Source: Streptomyces flavofungini
GTDB taxonomy: Bacteria > Actinomycetota > Actinomycetes > Streptomycetales > Streptomycetaceae
DNA: 64,000 bases
Direction: 5' to 3'
Assembly: GCF_030388665.1 (NCBI RefSeq)
Contig: NZ_CP128846.1
Coordinates: 7,784,001-7,848,000, forward strand
Shown here: positions 21,278 to 31,895 of the stretch, piece by piece
Layout of the letters: each line of letters opens with the position of its first letter
Numbering within the stretch: position 1 is the first letter of the stretch
Made by a program: the position numbers and the translations under genes
The notes under the pieces: model-generated
Database searches by the model: none
Seen by the model: only the letters and a program-made list of their open reading frames with translations
Told to the model about the DNA's origin: nothing

Positions 21278-21706
21278 GTGTCCGGTGGCGAGGTGGCCGG
21301 GATCCTGGTGGCCGTCTTCTGGGCGATTCTGGTGTCCTTCCTGGCCGTGGCGCTGGCAAGGCTGGCGCAGACGCTCAGGGCGACCACCAAGCTCGTCGCG
21401 GACGTGACCGAGCAGGCCGTGCCCCTGCTCGCCGACGCCTCGACGGCCGTGCGCTCCGCGCAGACCCAGATCGACCGCGTGGACGCCATCGCCACCGACG
21501 TCCAGGAAGTCACGTCGAACGCGTCGGCGCTGTCCACCACCGTGGCCTCCACCTTCGGCGGCCCGCTGGTCAAGGTCGCGGCGTTCGGCTACGGAGTGCG
21601 CCGGGCCCTCAGTCGTAAGGAAGTGCCCGCCAAGCCGTCACGTCGTACGGTGATCGTGGGCCGCACCCTCCCGTCCGCACGGCGGGGCAAGCGGAAGAAG
21701 GACTGA
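21278..21706 (+). CDS. DUF948 membrane protein
   Basis: 142 residues from GTG 21278. One N-terminal TM helix (AGILVAVFWAILVSFLAVALARL, residues about 6-28), then an amphipathic helical segment (LVADVTEQAVPLLADASTAVRSAQ) typical of DUF948 / methyl-accepting-like proteins, and a strongly basic tail (RRGKRKKD). It heads the cluster leading to alaS and is conserved at this position in streptomycetes. Cellular role unknown. Confidence 0.85.
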   Translation: MSGGEVAGILVAVFWAILVSFLAVALARLAQTLRATTKLVADVTEQAVPLLADASTAVRSAQTQIDRVDAIATDVQEVTSNASALSTTVASTFGGPLVKVAAFGYGVRRALSRKEVPAKPSRRTVIVGRTLPSARRGKRKKD

Positions 21707-21713
21707 CGCAGCG

Positions 21714-22067
21714 ATGTTCCGACGTACGTTCTGGTTCACCGCGGGCGCGGCCGCCGGCGTCTGGGCCACCACCAAGGTCAACCGCAAGCTGAAGCAGCTG
21801 ACGCCGGAGAGCCTCGCCGCCAGGGCCGCCGACAAGGCGCTCGAAGCGGGCCACCGGATCAAGGACTTCGCGCTCGACGTCCGCGACGGCATGGCCGAGC
21901 GCGAGGCCGAGCTGGGCGAAGCCCTCGGCGTGAACGCCCCGCTCGACCCCGAACTGCCCGCACAGCGTCGCTTCGCGCTCGTCGAGCCCGCCACCAAGAA
22001 GACCCCCAAGTCCCTCGCGAAGTCGACGGACACGACGTACTCGTACAACCGGAATGAGGACCACTGA
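21714..22067 (+). CDS. DUF6167-type small membrane-associated protein
   Basis: 117 residues from ATG 21714, 7 bp after the DUF948 gene. The N-terminus [22 protein letters not shown] looks like a short membrane anchor. The rest is charged and helical ([21 protein letters not shown]) with a Lys/Thr/Ser tail. The family is known only as a conserved neighbour of alaS in actinobacteria. Its TGA overlaps the alaS ATG by one base, indicating co-translation. Confidence 0.85.
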   Translation: MFRRTFWFTAGAAAGVWATTKVNRKLKQLTPESLAARAADKALEAGHRIKDFALDVRDGMAEREAELGEALGVNAPLDPELPAQRRFALVEPATKKTPKSLAKSTDTTYSYNRNEDH

Positions 22068-24736
22068 TGGAGTCGGCTGAAATCCGCCGCCGCTGGCTGA
22101 GCTTCTTCGAGGAGCGTGGGCACAAGGTCGTGCCGTCGGCGTCGCTGATCGCAGACGACCCGACGCTGCTCCTCGTACCCGCGGGCATGGTGCCCTTCAA
22201 GCCCTACTTCCTGGGCGAGGCCAAGCCGCCGGCCCCCCGCGTCACCAGCGTGCAGAAGTGCGTGCGCACGCCGGACATCGAAGAGGTCGGCAAGACCACC
22301 CGGCACGGCACGTTCTTCCAGATGTGCGGCAACTTCTCCTTCGGCGACTACTTCAAGGAAGGCGCCATCAAGCTCGCCTGGGAGCTGCTCACCGAGCCCC
22401 AGGACAAGGGCGGCTACGGCCTGGACCCGGAGAAGCTCTGGATCACGGTCTACAAGGAGGACGACGAGGCCGAGCGCATCTGGCGCGACGTCATCGGCGT
22501 CCCCGCCGAGCGCATCCAGCGCCTGGGCATGGGCCCGAACTTCTGGTCCATGGGCGTGCCCGGGCCCTGCGGCCCCTGCTCGGAGATCAACTACGACCGC
22601 GGCCCCGAGTTCGGCGAGGAGGGCGGCCCGGCCGTCAACGACGAGCGCTACGTGGAGATCTGGAACCTGGTCTTCATGCAGTTCGAGCGCGGCGCGGGCA
22701 CGGGCAAGGAGGACTTCCCGATCCTCGGCGACCTGCCGTCGAAGAACATCGACACGGGCCTCGGCCTGGAGCGCCTCGCCATGATCCTGCAGGGCGTACA
22801 GAACATGTACGAGACCGACACCCTGCGCGTCGTCATGGACAAGGCCACCGAGCTGACCGGCGTGCGCTACGGCGCCGAGCACGGCTCGGACGTCTCGCTG
22901 CGCGTGGTCGCCGACCACATGCGCACGTCCGTGATGCTCATCGGCGACGGCGTCACCCCCGGCAACGAGGGCCGTGGCTACGTCCTGCGCCGCATCATGC
23001 GCCGCGCCGTCCGCAACATGCGCCTGCTCGGCGCCACCGGACCGGTCGTCGCCGAGCTGGTCGACACGGTCATCAAGACCATGGGCGAGCAGTACCCGGA
23101 GCTGCTCACCGAGCGCAAGCGCATCGAGACCGTCGCCCTCGCCGAGGAAGCCGCCTTCCTCAAGGCCCTCAAGGGCGGCACGAACATCCTCGACACCGCC
23201 GTCACCGAGACCAAGGCCGCCGGTTCCACCGTGCTCCCCGGCGACAAGGCGTTCCTGCTCCACGACACCTGGGGCTTCCCGATCGACCTCACCCTGGAGA
23301 TGGCCGCCGAACAGGGCCTGACCGTGGACGAGGACGGCTTCCGGCGCCTGATGAAGGAGCAGCGGGAGCGCGCCAAGGCCGACGCCCAGGCCAAGAAGAC
23401 CGGCCACGCCGACCTCGGCGCCTACCGCGAGATCGCCGACAACGCCGGAGCCACCGACTTCACGGGCTACACCGCCACCGAGAACGAGGCCGTCATCGTC
23501 GGCCTCCTCGTCGACGGCGTCTCCTCGCCCGCCGCCACCGAGGGCGACGAGGTCGAGATCGTCCTCGACCGCACCCCGTTCTACGCCGAGGGCGGCGGCC
23601 AGATCGGCGACACCGGCCGCATCCGCCTGGACAGCGGCGCCGTCGTCGAGGTCCGCGACGTCCAGAAGCCGGTGCCGGGCGTGCACGTCCACAAGGGCGT
23701 CGTGCAGGTCGGCGAGATCACCGTCGGCGCCCCGGTGTGGGCCTCGATCGACTCCCACCGCCGCCGCGCCATCGCCCGCGCCCACTCCGCCACGCACCTC
23801 ACCCACCAGGCGCTGCGCGACGCGCTCGGCCCGACGGCCGCCCAGGCCGGCTCGGAGAACCAGCCCGGCCGCTTCCGCTTCGACTTCGGCTCGCCGTCCG
23901 CCGTGCCCACGGCCGTGATGACGGACGTCGAGCAGAAGATCAACGAAGTACTCGCGCGCGAGCTGGACGTCCAGGCCGAGGTCATGTCGATCGACGAGGC
24001 CAAGAAGCAGGGCGCCATCGCCGAGTTCGGCGAGAAGTACGGCGAGCGCGTGCGCGTCGTGACCATCGGTGACTTCTCCAAGGAGCTGTGCGGCGGCACC
24101 CACGTGCACAACACCGCCCAGCTCGGCCTCGTCAAGCTGCTCGGCGAGTCCTCCATCGGCTCGGGCGTGCGCCGCATCGAGGCCCTCGTCGGCGTCGACG
24201 CCTACAACTTCCTGGCCAAGGAGCATACGGTCGTCGCCCAGCTCCAGGAGCTGGTCAAGGGCCGCCCCGAGGAACTGCCCGAGAAGATCTCCGGCATGCT
24301 CGCCAAGCTGAAGGACGCCGAGAAGGAGATCGAGAAGTTCCGCGCGGAGAAGGTCCTGGCGGCCGCCGCCGGTCTCGCCCAGGGAGCCAAGGACGTGCGC
24401 GGCGTCGCGCTCGTCACCGGCCAGGTCCCCGACGGCACCGCCGCCGACGACCTGCGCAAGCTCGTCCTCGACGTGCGCGGCCGCATCCCGAGCGACCGGC
24501 CGGTCGTGGTGGCCCTGTTCAGCACCGCGAACGGCCGTCCGCTGACGGTCATCGCCACCAACGAGTCCGCCCGCGAGCGCGGCCTCAAGGCCGGTGACCT
24601 GGTGCGCACCGCCGCCAAGACCCTCGGCGGCGGAGGCGGCGGCAAGCCGGACGTCGCCCAGGGCGGCGGCCAGAACGTGGCCGCCATCGGCGACGCCATC
24701 GCCGCCGTCGAGCGCCTCGTCACCGAGACGGCCTGA
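22067..24736 (+). CDS. alaS: Alanyl-tRNA synthetase
   Basis: Charges tRNA-Ala; class II synthetase with a separate editing domain. 889 residues, full length. Seen: N-terminus [23 protein letters not shown], the catalytic core with [23 protein letters not shown], the editing-domain zinc ligands HSATH (in [18 protein letters not shown]) and C-G-G-T-H (in [15 protein letters not shown]), and the C-terminal domain ending [15 protein letters not shown], which is usual for AlaS. It is followed 11 bp later by ruvX. Confidence 0.98.
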   Translation: MESAEIRRRWLSFFEERGHKVVPSASLIADDPTLLLVPAGMVPFKPYFLGEAKPPAPRVTSVQKCVRTPDIEEVGKTTRHGTFFQMCGNFSFGDYFKEGAIKLAWELLTEPQDKGGYGLDPEKLWITVYKEDDEAERIWRDVIGVPAERIQRLGMGPNFWSMGVPGPCGPCSEINYDRGPEFGEEGGPAVNDERYVEIWNLVFMQFERGAGTGKEDFPILGDLPSKNIDTGLGLERLAMILQGVQNMYETDTLRVVMDKATELTGVRYGAEHGSDVSLRVVADHMRTSVMLIGDGVTPGNEGRGYVLRRIMRRAVRNMRLLGATGPVVAELVDTVIKTMGEQYPELLTERKRIETVALAEEAAFLKALKGGTNILDTAVTETKAAGSTVLPGDKAFLLHDTWGFPIDLTLEMAAEQGLTVDEDGFRRLMKEQRERAKADAQAKKTGHADLGAYREIADNAGATDFTGYTATENEAVIVGLLVDGVSSPAATEGDEVEIVLDRTPFYAEGGGQIGDTGRIRLDSGAVVEVRDVQKPVPGVHVHKGVVQVGEITVGAPVWASIDSHRRRAIARAHSATHLTHQALRDALGPTAAQAGSENQPGRFRFDFGSPSAVPTAVMTDVEQKINEVLARELDVQAEVMSIDEAKKQGAIAEFGEKYGERVRVVTIGDFSKELCGGTHVHNTAQLGLVKLLGESSIGSGVRRIEALVGVDAYNFLAKEHTVVAQLQELVKGRPEELPEKISGMLAKLKDAEKEIEKFRAEKVLAAAAGLAQGAKDVRGVALVTGQVPDGTAADDLRKLVLDVRGRIPSDRPVVVALFSTANGRPLTVIATNESARERGLKAGDLVRTAAKTLGGGGGGKPDVAQGGGQNVAAIGDAIAAVERLVTETA

Positions 24737-24747
24737 GGCCCGCCCCG

Positions 24748-25224
24748 ATGACCGAAGGCATCCGTCGCGGGCGCAGGCTCGCGATCGACGTCGGGGACGC
24801 CAGGATCGGGGTCGCCTCGTGCGACCCCGACGGGATCCTCGCCACGCCGGTGGAGACCGTGCCGGGACGTGACGTCCCGGCCGCCCAGCGCCGCTTGCGG
24901 CAACTCGTCGCGGAGTACGAGCCGATCGAGGTCGTCGTCGGGCTCCCTCGCTCCCTCAAGGGGGGCGAGGGCCCGGCCGCCGTGAAGGTCCGCGGCTTCG
25001 CCCAGGAGCTCGCCGCCGGGATCGCCCCCGTTCCGGTGCGACTCGTGGACGAGAGGATGACCACAGTGACGGCCAGTCAGAGCCTGCGCGCCTCCGGTGT
25101 GAAGTCCAAAAAGGGCAGGTCTGTCATCGATCAGGCGGCGGCCGTGGTGATTCTGCAGCAGGCGCTGGAGTCCGAACGGGTGTCGGGCAAGGCACCCGGC
25201 GAGGGCGTCGACCTTCAGGGGTAA
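24748..25224 (+). CDS. ruvX: RuvX/YqgF, putative pre-16S rRNA nuclease
   Basis: 158 residues, RNase-H-like fold. Involved in 16S rRNA 5'-end maturation in E. coli. Seen: the first strand RLAIDVGDARIGVASCD with the catalytic Asp, VVGLPRSLKGGEGPAA, and RLVDERMTTVTASQSLR followed by KKGRSVIDQAAAVVILQ, all family signatures. Normally the next gene (mltG) follows closely; here 895 bp containing a decayed tnpB separate them. Confidence 0.93.
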   Translation: MTEGIRRGRRLAIDVGDARIGVASCDPDGILATPVETVPGRDVPAAQRRLRQLVAEYEPIEVVVGLPRSLKGGEGPAAVKVRGFAQELAAGIAPVPVRLVDERMTTVTASQSLRASGVKSKKGRSVIDQAAAVVILQQALESERVSGKAPGEGVDLQG

Positions 25225-25243
25225 TTCTTGGAACTCGCCTGAC

Positions 25244-25275
25244 GGCTCACAAAATATGGCTCTAGCTTGTGAGCC
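25244..25275 (+). repeat. Stem-loop at the left end of the tnpB remnant
   Basis: GGCTCACAA (25244-25252) pairs perfectly with TTGTGAGCC (25267-25275) around a 14-nt loop. It ends one base before the ATG of the tnpB remnant and lies 19 bp after the ruvX stop. Subterminal hairpins at this position are a hallmark of IS200/IS605-family ends, where they are recognised by the TnpA transposase. Confidence 0.6.
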
Positions 25276-25988
25276 ATGGCGAGATGCGTACGGCGGGCTT
25301 TCAAGTACCGCTTCCATCCGACAAGTTCTCGGCAGCGGTGCTGTCGCGAACATTCGGATGCGTATGCCCGAGGGAGCTGAACCGTCAACTGTGACGGTTT
25401 CGCGCGACGCCGCAGGGCGATGGTTCGTCTCGCTGCTGGTGGCGGCCCCGTCGGTGCGGCCACTAGGACAGGCGGAACGCGACATCATCGCGTTGGACGC
25501 GGGACTCACGGTCCTGGTGACGCTGTCGACAGGCGAGAAGGTCACCAACCCCCGGCACGAACGTCACGATCGTGGTCGAGGACTTGAACGTGCGAGGCAT
25601 GCTGAAGAACCACTCACTGGCGCGTGCCATCTCCGACGCGGCGTGGACCGAGCTCCGCAGCATGCTGGACTACAAGTGCCGGTGGTACGGGCGGCACCTG
25701 GTAGTCGTGGACCAGTGGTCCCCGTCCAGCAAGACGTGCTCAGCCTAGGGCCATCATCTCGCGCATCTCCCCCTCCACGTCCGAGAGTGGACGTGCCCCG
25801 CTTGTGGGACCCTGCATGACCGGGAGGTGAACGGGGCCAAGAACCTACTGGCCGTCGGGCAGGCGGTGACAGCCTGTGGAGCTGGCGCAAGGCCTCCTCG
25901 GGAGTACTCCCGGACGGGGCGGGCCGGCTGCGAAGCAGGAAGCCAAGCAGGCGACTGTTGGACGCTTCTCCGAGGAGAAATGAATGTC
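25276..25988 (+). pseudogene. tnpB: Decayed IS200/IS605-family tnpB (OrfB) transposon nuclease gene
   Basis: Fragments of TnpB appear in order but in different frames. The N-terminus MARCVRRAFKYRFHPT starts at 25276. A frame-shifted SRTFGCV follows at about 25340, and most of the middle is missing. Then come PSTVTVSRDAAGRWFVSLLV and IIALDAGLTVLVTLSTGEKV with a RuvC-like Asp (about 25382-25550). Next is a shifted VTIVVEDLNVRGMLKNHSLA with a RuvC-like Glu, ending at a TAG near 25748. Finally the zinc-finger/C-terminal block WTCPACGTLHDREVNGAKNLL appears to about 25985. With at least three frame changes and a large internal deletion it cannot make a working nuclease. No tnpA is nearby. Confidence 0.8.
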
Positions 25989-26119
25989 AACTGATCGCGA
26001 TACGGTAACGTTCCGCGCGATGCGGCGGCGTTCGAACAGCTGCCGCACGGCATCAAGAGACGGAACGGTTGCCCTGACATCCAGCCGGCGGCCCCCGCCT
26101 CGCGGCTCGTAGGGGATCG

Positions 26120-27925
26120 ATGACTGAGTATGGCCGGAGCCCAGGCTCCGAACCGTGGCATCCCGAGGACCCGTTGTACGGGGACGGCGGATGGGGAGGA
26201 CAGCAGGCCGACGGCTCGTCCCCCTACGGCGGCCAGGAGCAGTACCACCCCCAGCAGCCGCACCAGTCCCATCAGCAGCACCCCCAGCAGTCGCACCACC
26301 AGCCCCACCCGCAGCAAGGGCAGTACCCGCACCAGCAGACGCACCCTCAGGGGGCCCAGCAGCCCCAGCACCCGCAGCAGCAGGCTCCCTACGGCGACTG
26401 GAACTCGGGCCAGCAGCAGGCCTACGGCTCCCAGGGCTACGACCAGCAGGGCTACGACCAGCAGGGATACGGGGCCGCCCAGGCCCAGTACGGCGAGGGC
26501 GGTCAGCCCGGCGACGGTGGCTGGGACTCCGGGCAGCACGGACAGGTCCCGTACGGCGGTGACCCGGTGGACCCCTACGGCGGGCAGCAGGCGCCCTACG
26601 CCGAGGAACGCCCCGACTACTACGGCACGTCGGAGGCCTACCCGCCGCCCGAGCCGCCGGGCCGTCGGCGCCCCACGCCCGAACCGGATCCCGAGACCGA
26701 CTGGGACCCCGGGCCCGACCAGGGCGAGCACGCCTTCTTCGCGGACGGCGCCGACGAGGACGACGACGAACGGGGGCGCGACGGCGGTCGTGGCGACCGC
26801 CGGGGCCGCGGCGGCAAGAAACCCAAGAAGCGCCGCAGCGGCTGCGCCTGTCTGGGCGTGGTCGTGGTCTTCGCCGGTGTGCTCGGTGGTGTCGGCTACT
26901 TCGGCTACCAGTTCTACCAGGATCGTTTCGGCACGGCCCCGGACTATTCGGGCGACGGCACCGCGGCGAATGTCACCGTCACCATCGAAAAGGGTTCCGG
27001 TGGCTATGACATCGGCAACCGGCTCAAGGCCGCCGGAGTCGTCAAGAGCGTCGACGCATTCGTCTCCGCACAGGGCAAGAACCCGGACGGACAGAAAATC
27101 CAAGCGGGCGTCTACACCCTGAAGAAACAGATGTCGGCCGCCTCTGCCGTCGAATTGATGCTCAGCCCGAAGAGCCGCAACAACCTCATCATTCCGGAAG
27201 GCAAACGGAATGTTTGGGTATACGGCGAAATCGATAAGCGGCTGCAGCTGAAGAAGGGCACCACGAAGGACGTCGCCCACCAGGAATGGAAGAAACTCGG
27301 CCTTCCCAAGTGGGCCACGGCCAACATGTCCAGCCAGGCCATGGACCCGCTGGAAGGCTTCCTCTACCCCGCCAGCTATCCCGTCGCCAAGGGGCAGAAG
27401 CCCGCGGACGTCCTGCGGAAGATGGTGGCCGAGGCCACGGCCAAGTACGACGCGATGGGCGTCGAGGCGCAGGCCTCTCAACTGGGCCTGAAGAACCCGC
27501 TCCAAGTCGTCACGGTGGCGAGCCTCGTGCAGGCCGAGGGCAAGTACAAGCACGACTTCGAGAAGGTCGCGACGGTCGTCTACAACCGGCTCAAGCCCGG
27601 TAACACCGAGACCTACGGCCTGCTGGACTTCGACTCGACGGTGAACTACCTGAAGGGCCAGTCCAAGCTCGCCATCGGCTCCGTCGACGACCTCCGCAAG
27701 CTGAACGATCCGTACAACACCTACAAGATCAAGGGCCTGCCGCCCGGACCGATCGGCAACCCGGGTGAAGTCGCGATCAAGTCCGCGCTGAATCCGGCGA
27801 AGGGCAACTGGTACTACTTCGTCTCCGTCAGCGAGGACGAGACGCTCTTCGCGGAAACGAACGAAGAGCAGAACCGGAACCGCGAGAAGTACGAGAAGAA
27901 CCTCCAGAAACAGAACGGTCAATGA
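26120..27925 (+). CDS. mltG: MltG, endolytic murein transglycosylase
   Basis: Cleaves nascent glycan strands at the membrane and is thought to set glycan length. 601 residues. The first 240 form a cytoplasmic, Gln/His/Pro/Gly/Tyr-rich disordered tail (with GYDQQGYDQQGYG repeats), then acidic and basic blocks. One TM helix follows at about 241-262. The LysM-like region is VTIEKGSGGYDIGNRLKAAGVV. The YceG catalytic domain has LEGFLYPASYPV, ASLVQAEGKYKHDFEKVATVVYNRL with the putative catalytic E473, DSTVNYL, and DPYNTYKIKGLPPGPIGNPG. Its TGA overlaps the aroE ATG. The long tail is much larger than in E. coli MltG. Confidence 0.93.
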   Translation: MTEYGRSPGSEPWHPEDPLYGDGGWGGQQADGSSPYGGQEQYHPQQPHQSHQQHPQQSHHQPHPQQGQYPHQQTHPQGAQQPQHPQQQAPYGDWNSGQQQAYGSQGYDQQGYDQQGYGAAQAQYGEGGQPGDGGWDSGQHGQVPYGGDPVDPYGGQQAPYAEERPDYYGTSEAYPPPEPPGRRRPTPEPDPETDWDPGPDQGEHAFFADGADEDDDERGRDGGRGDRRGRGGKKPKKRRSGCACLGVVVVFAGVLGGVGYFGYQFYQDRFGTAPDYSGDGTAANVTVTIEKGSGGYDIGNRLKAAGVVKSVDAFVSAQGKNPDGQKIQAGVYTLKKQMSAASAVELMLSPKSRNNLIIPEGKRNVWVYGEIDKRLQLKKGTTKDVAHQEWKKLGLPKWATANMSSQAMDPLEGFLYPASYPVAKGQKPADVLRKMVAEATAKYDAMGVEAQASQLGLKNPLQVVTVASLVQAEGKYKHDFEKVATVVYNRLKPGNTETYGLLDFDSTVNYLKGQSKLAIGSVDDLRKLNDPYNTYKIKGLPPGPIGNPGEVAIKSALNPAKGNWYYFVSVSEDETLFAETNEEQNRNREKYEKNLQKQNGQ

Positions 27926-28752
27926 GCGCACACGTGCGCCGAGCGGCAGTGCTCGGCTCTCCCATCGCCCATTCGCTCTCCCCGGTGCTGCATCGCGCCG
28001 CCTACCGGGAGCTGAGCCTGGACGACTGGTCGTACGACCGTTTCGAGATCGACGAGGCGGGGCTGCCCGCGTTCATCGGGCAGCTCGGTCCCGAATGGGC
28101 GGGGCTCTCGCTCACGATGCCGCTGAAGCGCGCCGTGATCCCGCTGCTCGACTCGGTCAGCGACACCGCCGCGTCCGTGGAGGCGGTCAACACGGTCGTG
28201 CGGACGGACGACGGGCGCTTGACCGGCGACAACACCGACATCCCCGGCATGGTCGCCGCCCTGCGGGAGCGCGGAATCGAACAGGTCGAGTCGGCCGCGA
28301 TCCTCGGCGCCGGCGCCACCGCCTCCTCCGCGCTCGCCGCGCTCGCCCGGATCTGCACCGGTGAGGTCGCCGCGTACGTGCGCAGCGAGGCCCGGGCCAC
28401 CGAGATGCGGCAGTGGGGCGAGCGGCTCGACGTCGAGGTGCGCACCGCCGACTGGGCGGACGCCGAGCGGGCCCTGCACGCGCCGCTGGTCATCGCCACC
28501 ACGCCGGCGGGCACCACGGACGCGCTGTCGCACGCCGTGCCGGAGCGGCCCACCACGCTCTTCGACGTGCTGTACGACCCGTGGCCCACCGCGCTCGCGG
28601 CACGCTGGTCGGCGTACGGCGGCGCCGTCGTCAGCGGGCTCGACCTGTTGGTGCACCAGGCGGTGCTGCAGGTCGAACAGATGACGGGGCGGACGCCGGG
28701 CCCCCTCGACGTGATGCGCAAGGCGGGGGAGCGGGCGCTCGCGGGGCGCTGA
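27922..28752 (+). CDS. aroE: Shikimate dehydrogenase
   Basis: 276 residues; reduces 3-dehydroshikimate to shikimate with NADPH. The ATG overlaps the mltG stop (ATGA). Seen: the substrate-binding GSPIAHSLSPVLHRAAY, the catalytic-Lys region LSLTMPLKRAVIPL, NTVVRTDDGRLTGDNTDIPG with the conserved Asp, the nucleotide-binding AILGAGATASSALAAL, and GLDLLVHQAVLQVEQMTG near the end. First of four chorismate-pathway genes here (aroE, aroC, aroK, aroB). Confidence 0.94.
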   Translation: MSAHVRRAAVLGSPIAHSLSPVLHRAAYRELSLDDWSYDRFEIDEAGLPAFIGQLGPEWAGLSLTMPLKRAVIPLLDSVSDTAASVEAVNTVVRTDDGRLTGDNTDIPGMVAALRERGIEQVESAAILGAGATASSALAALARICTGEVAAYVRSEARATEMRQWGERLDVEVRTADWADAERALHAPLVIATTPAGTTDALSHAVPERPTTLFDVLYDPWPTALAARWSAYGGAVVSGLDLLVHQAVLQVEQMTGRTPGPLDVMRKAGERALAGR

Positions 28753-28927
28753 CGGCCGACAGCGGTCGGACGGGGCGCGGGACGCCGCGGTGCCCGCCCC
28801 GGCGTCCGTCAGATGGACCGGGCGCCGGGCCACGCCCCCGGACGTGGGAGGATCGGGGGTGGCGGGCCAGGGCCGCGCACCCGGTCGCGCCGACAAGCAG
28901 TTCCAGGCGCGAGCATGAGGAGCACCG

Positions 28928-30108
28928 TTGAGCAGGTTGCGCTGGCTGACCGCGGGGGAGTCCCACGGACCCGCACTGGTGGCGACGCTGGAGGGCCTTC
29001 CGGCCGGCGTCCCGATCACCACGGACATGGTGGCGGACCACCTCGCCCGCCGGCGCCTCGGCTATGGGCGCGGCGCCCGCATGAAGTTCGAGCGCGACGA
29101 GGTCACGTTCATCGGCGGCGTTCGGCACGGCCTCACCATGGGCTCGCCCGTCGCGGTCATGGTGGGCAACACCGAGTGGCCCAAGTGGGAGCAGGTCATG
29201 TCGGCCGACCCGGTCGACCCCGCCGTCCTCGCCGACCTGGCCCGCAACGCCCCACTGACCCGCCCCCGGCCCGGCCACGCCGACCTCGCGGGCATGCAGA
29301 AGTACGGCTTCGACGAGGCCCGGCCGGTCCTGGAGCGCGCCTCCGCCCGGGAGACCGCGGCCCGCGTGGCCCTCGGCGCGGTCGCCCGCTCCTACCTGAA
29401 GGAGACGGCCGGGATCGAGATCGTCAGCCACGTCGTGGAGCTGGCCGCGGCCAAGGCCCCGTACGGCGTGTACCCGACCCCCGCCGACGTCGAGAAGCTC
29501 GACGCCGACCCGGTGCGCTGCCTCGACGCCGACGCGTCGAAGGCGATGGTCGCGGAGATCGACCAGGCCCACAAGGACGGCGACACCCTGGGCGGTGTGG
29601 TCGAGGTGCTCGCGTACGACGTACCGGTGGGCCTCGGCTCGCACGTGCACTGGGACCGGCGGCTGGACGCGCGGCTCGCGGGTGCCCTCATGGGCATCCA
29701 GGCGATCAAGGGCGTCGAGGTCGGCGACGGCTTCGACCTCGCGCGGGTGCCCGGCTCCCAGGCGCACGACGAGATCGTCGCCACCGCCGACGGCGTCCGG
29801 CGCGCCACCGGCCGCTCCGGTGGCACCGAGGGCGGCCTCACCACCGGTGAGCTGCTGCGGGTGCGCGCCGCGATGAAGCCCATCGCGACCGTGCCGCGAG
29901 CCCTCGCGACCATCGACGTGGCCACCGGCGAGGCGGCCAAGGCGCACCACCAGCGCTCCGACGTCTGCGCCGTTCCCGCGGCCGGGATCGTGGCCGAGGC
30001 GATGGTGGCGCTGGTGCTCGCGGACGCGGTCGCGGAGAAGTTCGGCGGCGACAGCGTGACCGAGACCCGCCGCAACGTCCGTTCGTACCTCGACAACCTC
30101 CAGATCCG

Positions 30109-30112
<4 letters not shown>
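28928..30112 (+). CDS. aroC: Chorismate synthase
   Basis: Last step of the shikimate pathway (EPSP to chorismate, FMN-dependent). 394 residues from TTG 28928, preceded by ATGAGGAGC. Seen: [15 protein letters not shown] (signature 1 with the conserved His), [42 protein letters not shown], and the C-terminal signature [14 protein letters not shown]...RAAMKPI plus [19 protein letters not shown]. The last codons overlap the aroK GTG by four bases. A 175-bp gap separates it from aroE. Confidence 0.97.
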
Positions 30113-31736
<1,624 letters not shown>

Positions 31737-31742
31737 CCGCGC

Positions 31743-31766
31743 GGTCCGCCCTGTTCGGGGCGGACC
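31743..31766 (+). terminator. Hairpin after aroB
   Basis: GGTCCGCCC (31743-31751) pairs perfectly with GGGCGGACC (31758-31766) around the 6-nt loop TGTTCG, 6 bp after the aroB stop. It is a compact GC-rich hairpin without a U-tract and likely ends the aro transcript. Confidence 0.6.
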
Positions 31767-31895
31767 GAATCAGCCATGGGCACTTCTCGGCCGCCCCGGC
31801 CGTTCACACAACATCGGCCGGGGACGGTACCGTTCGGTAAGGGTGGCCCCGGCCGCCGCCCGCATCAGCAGTCGTACGAGACGGAGTGGCACCGG

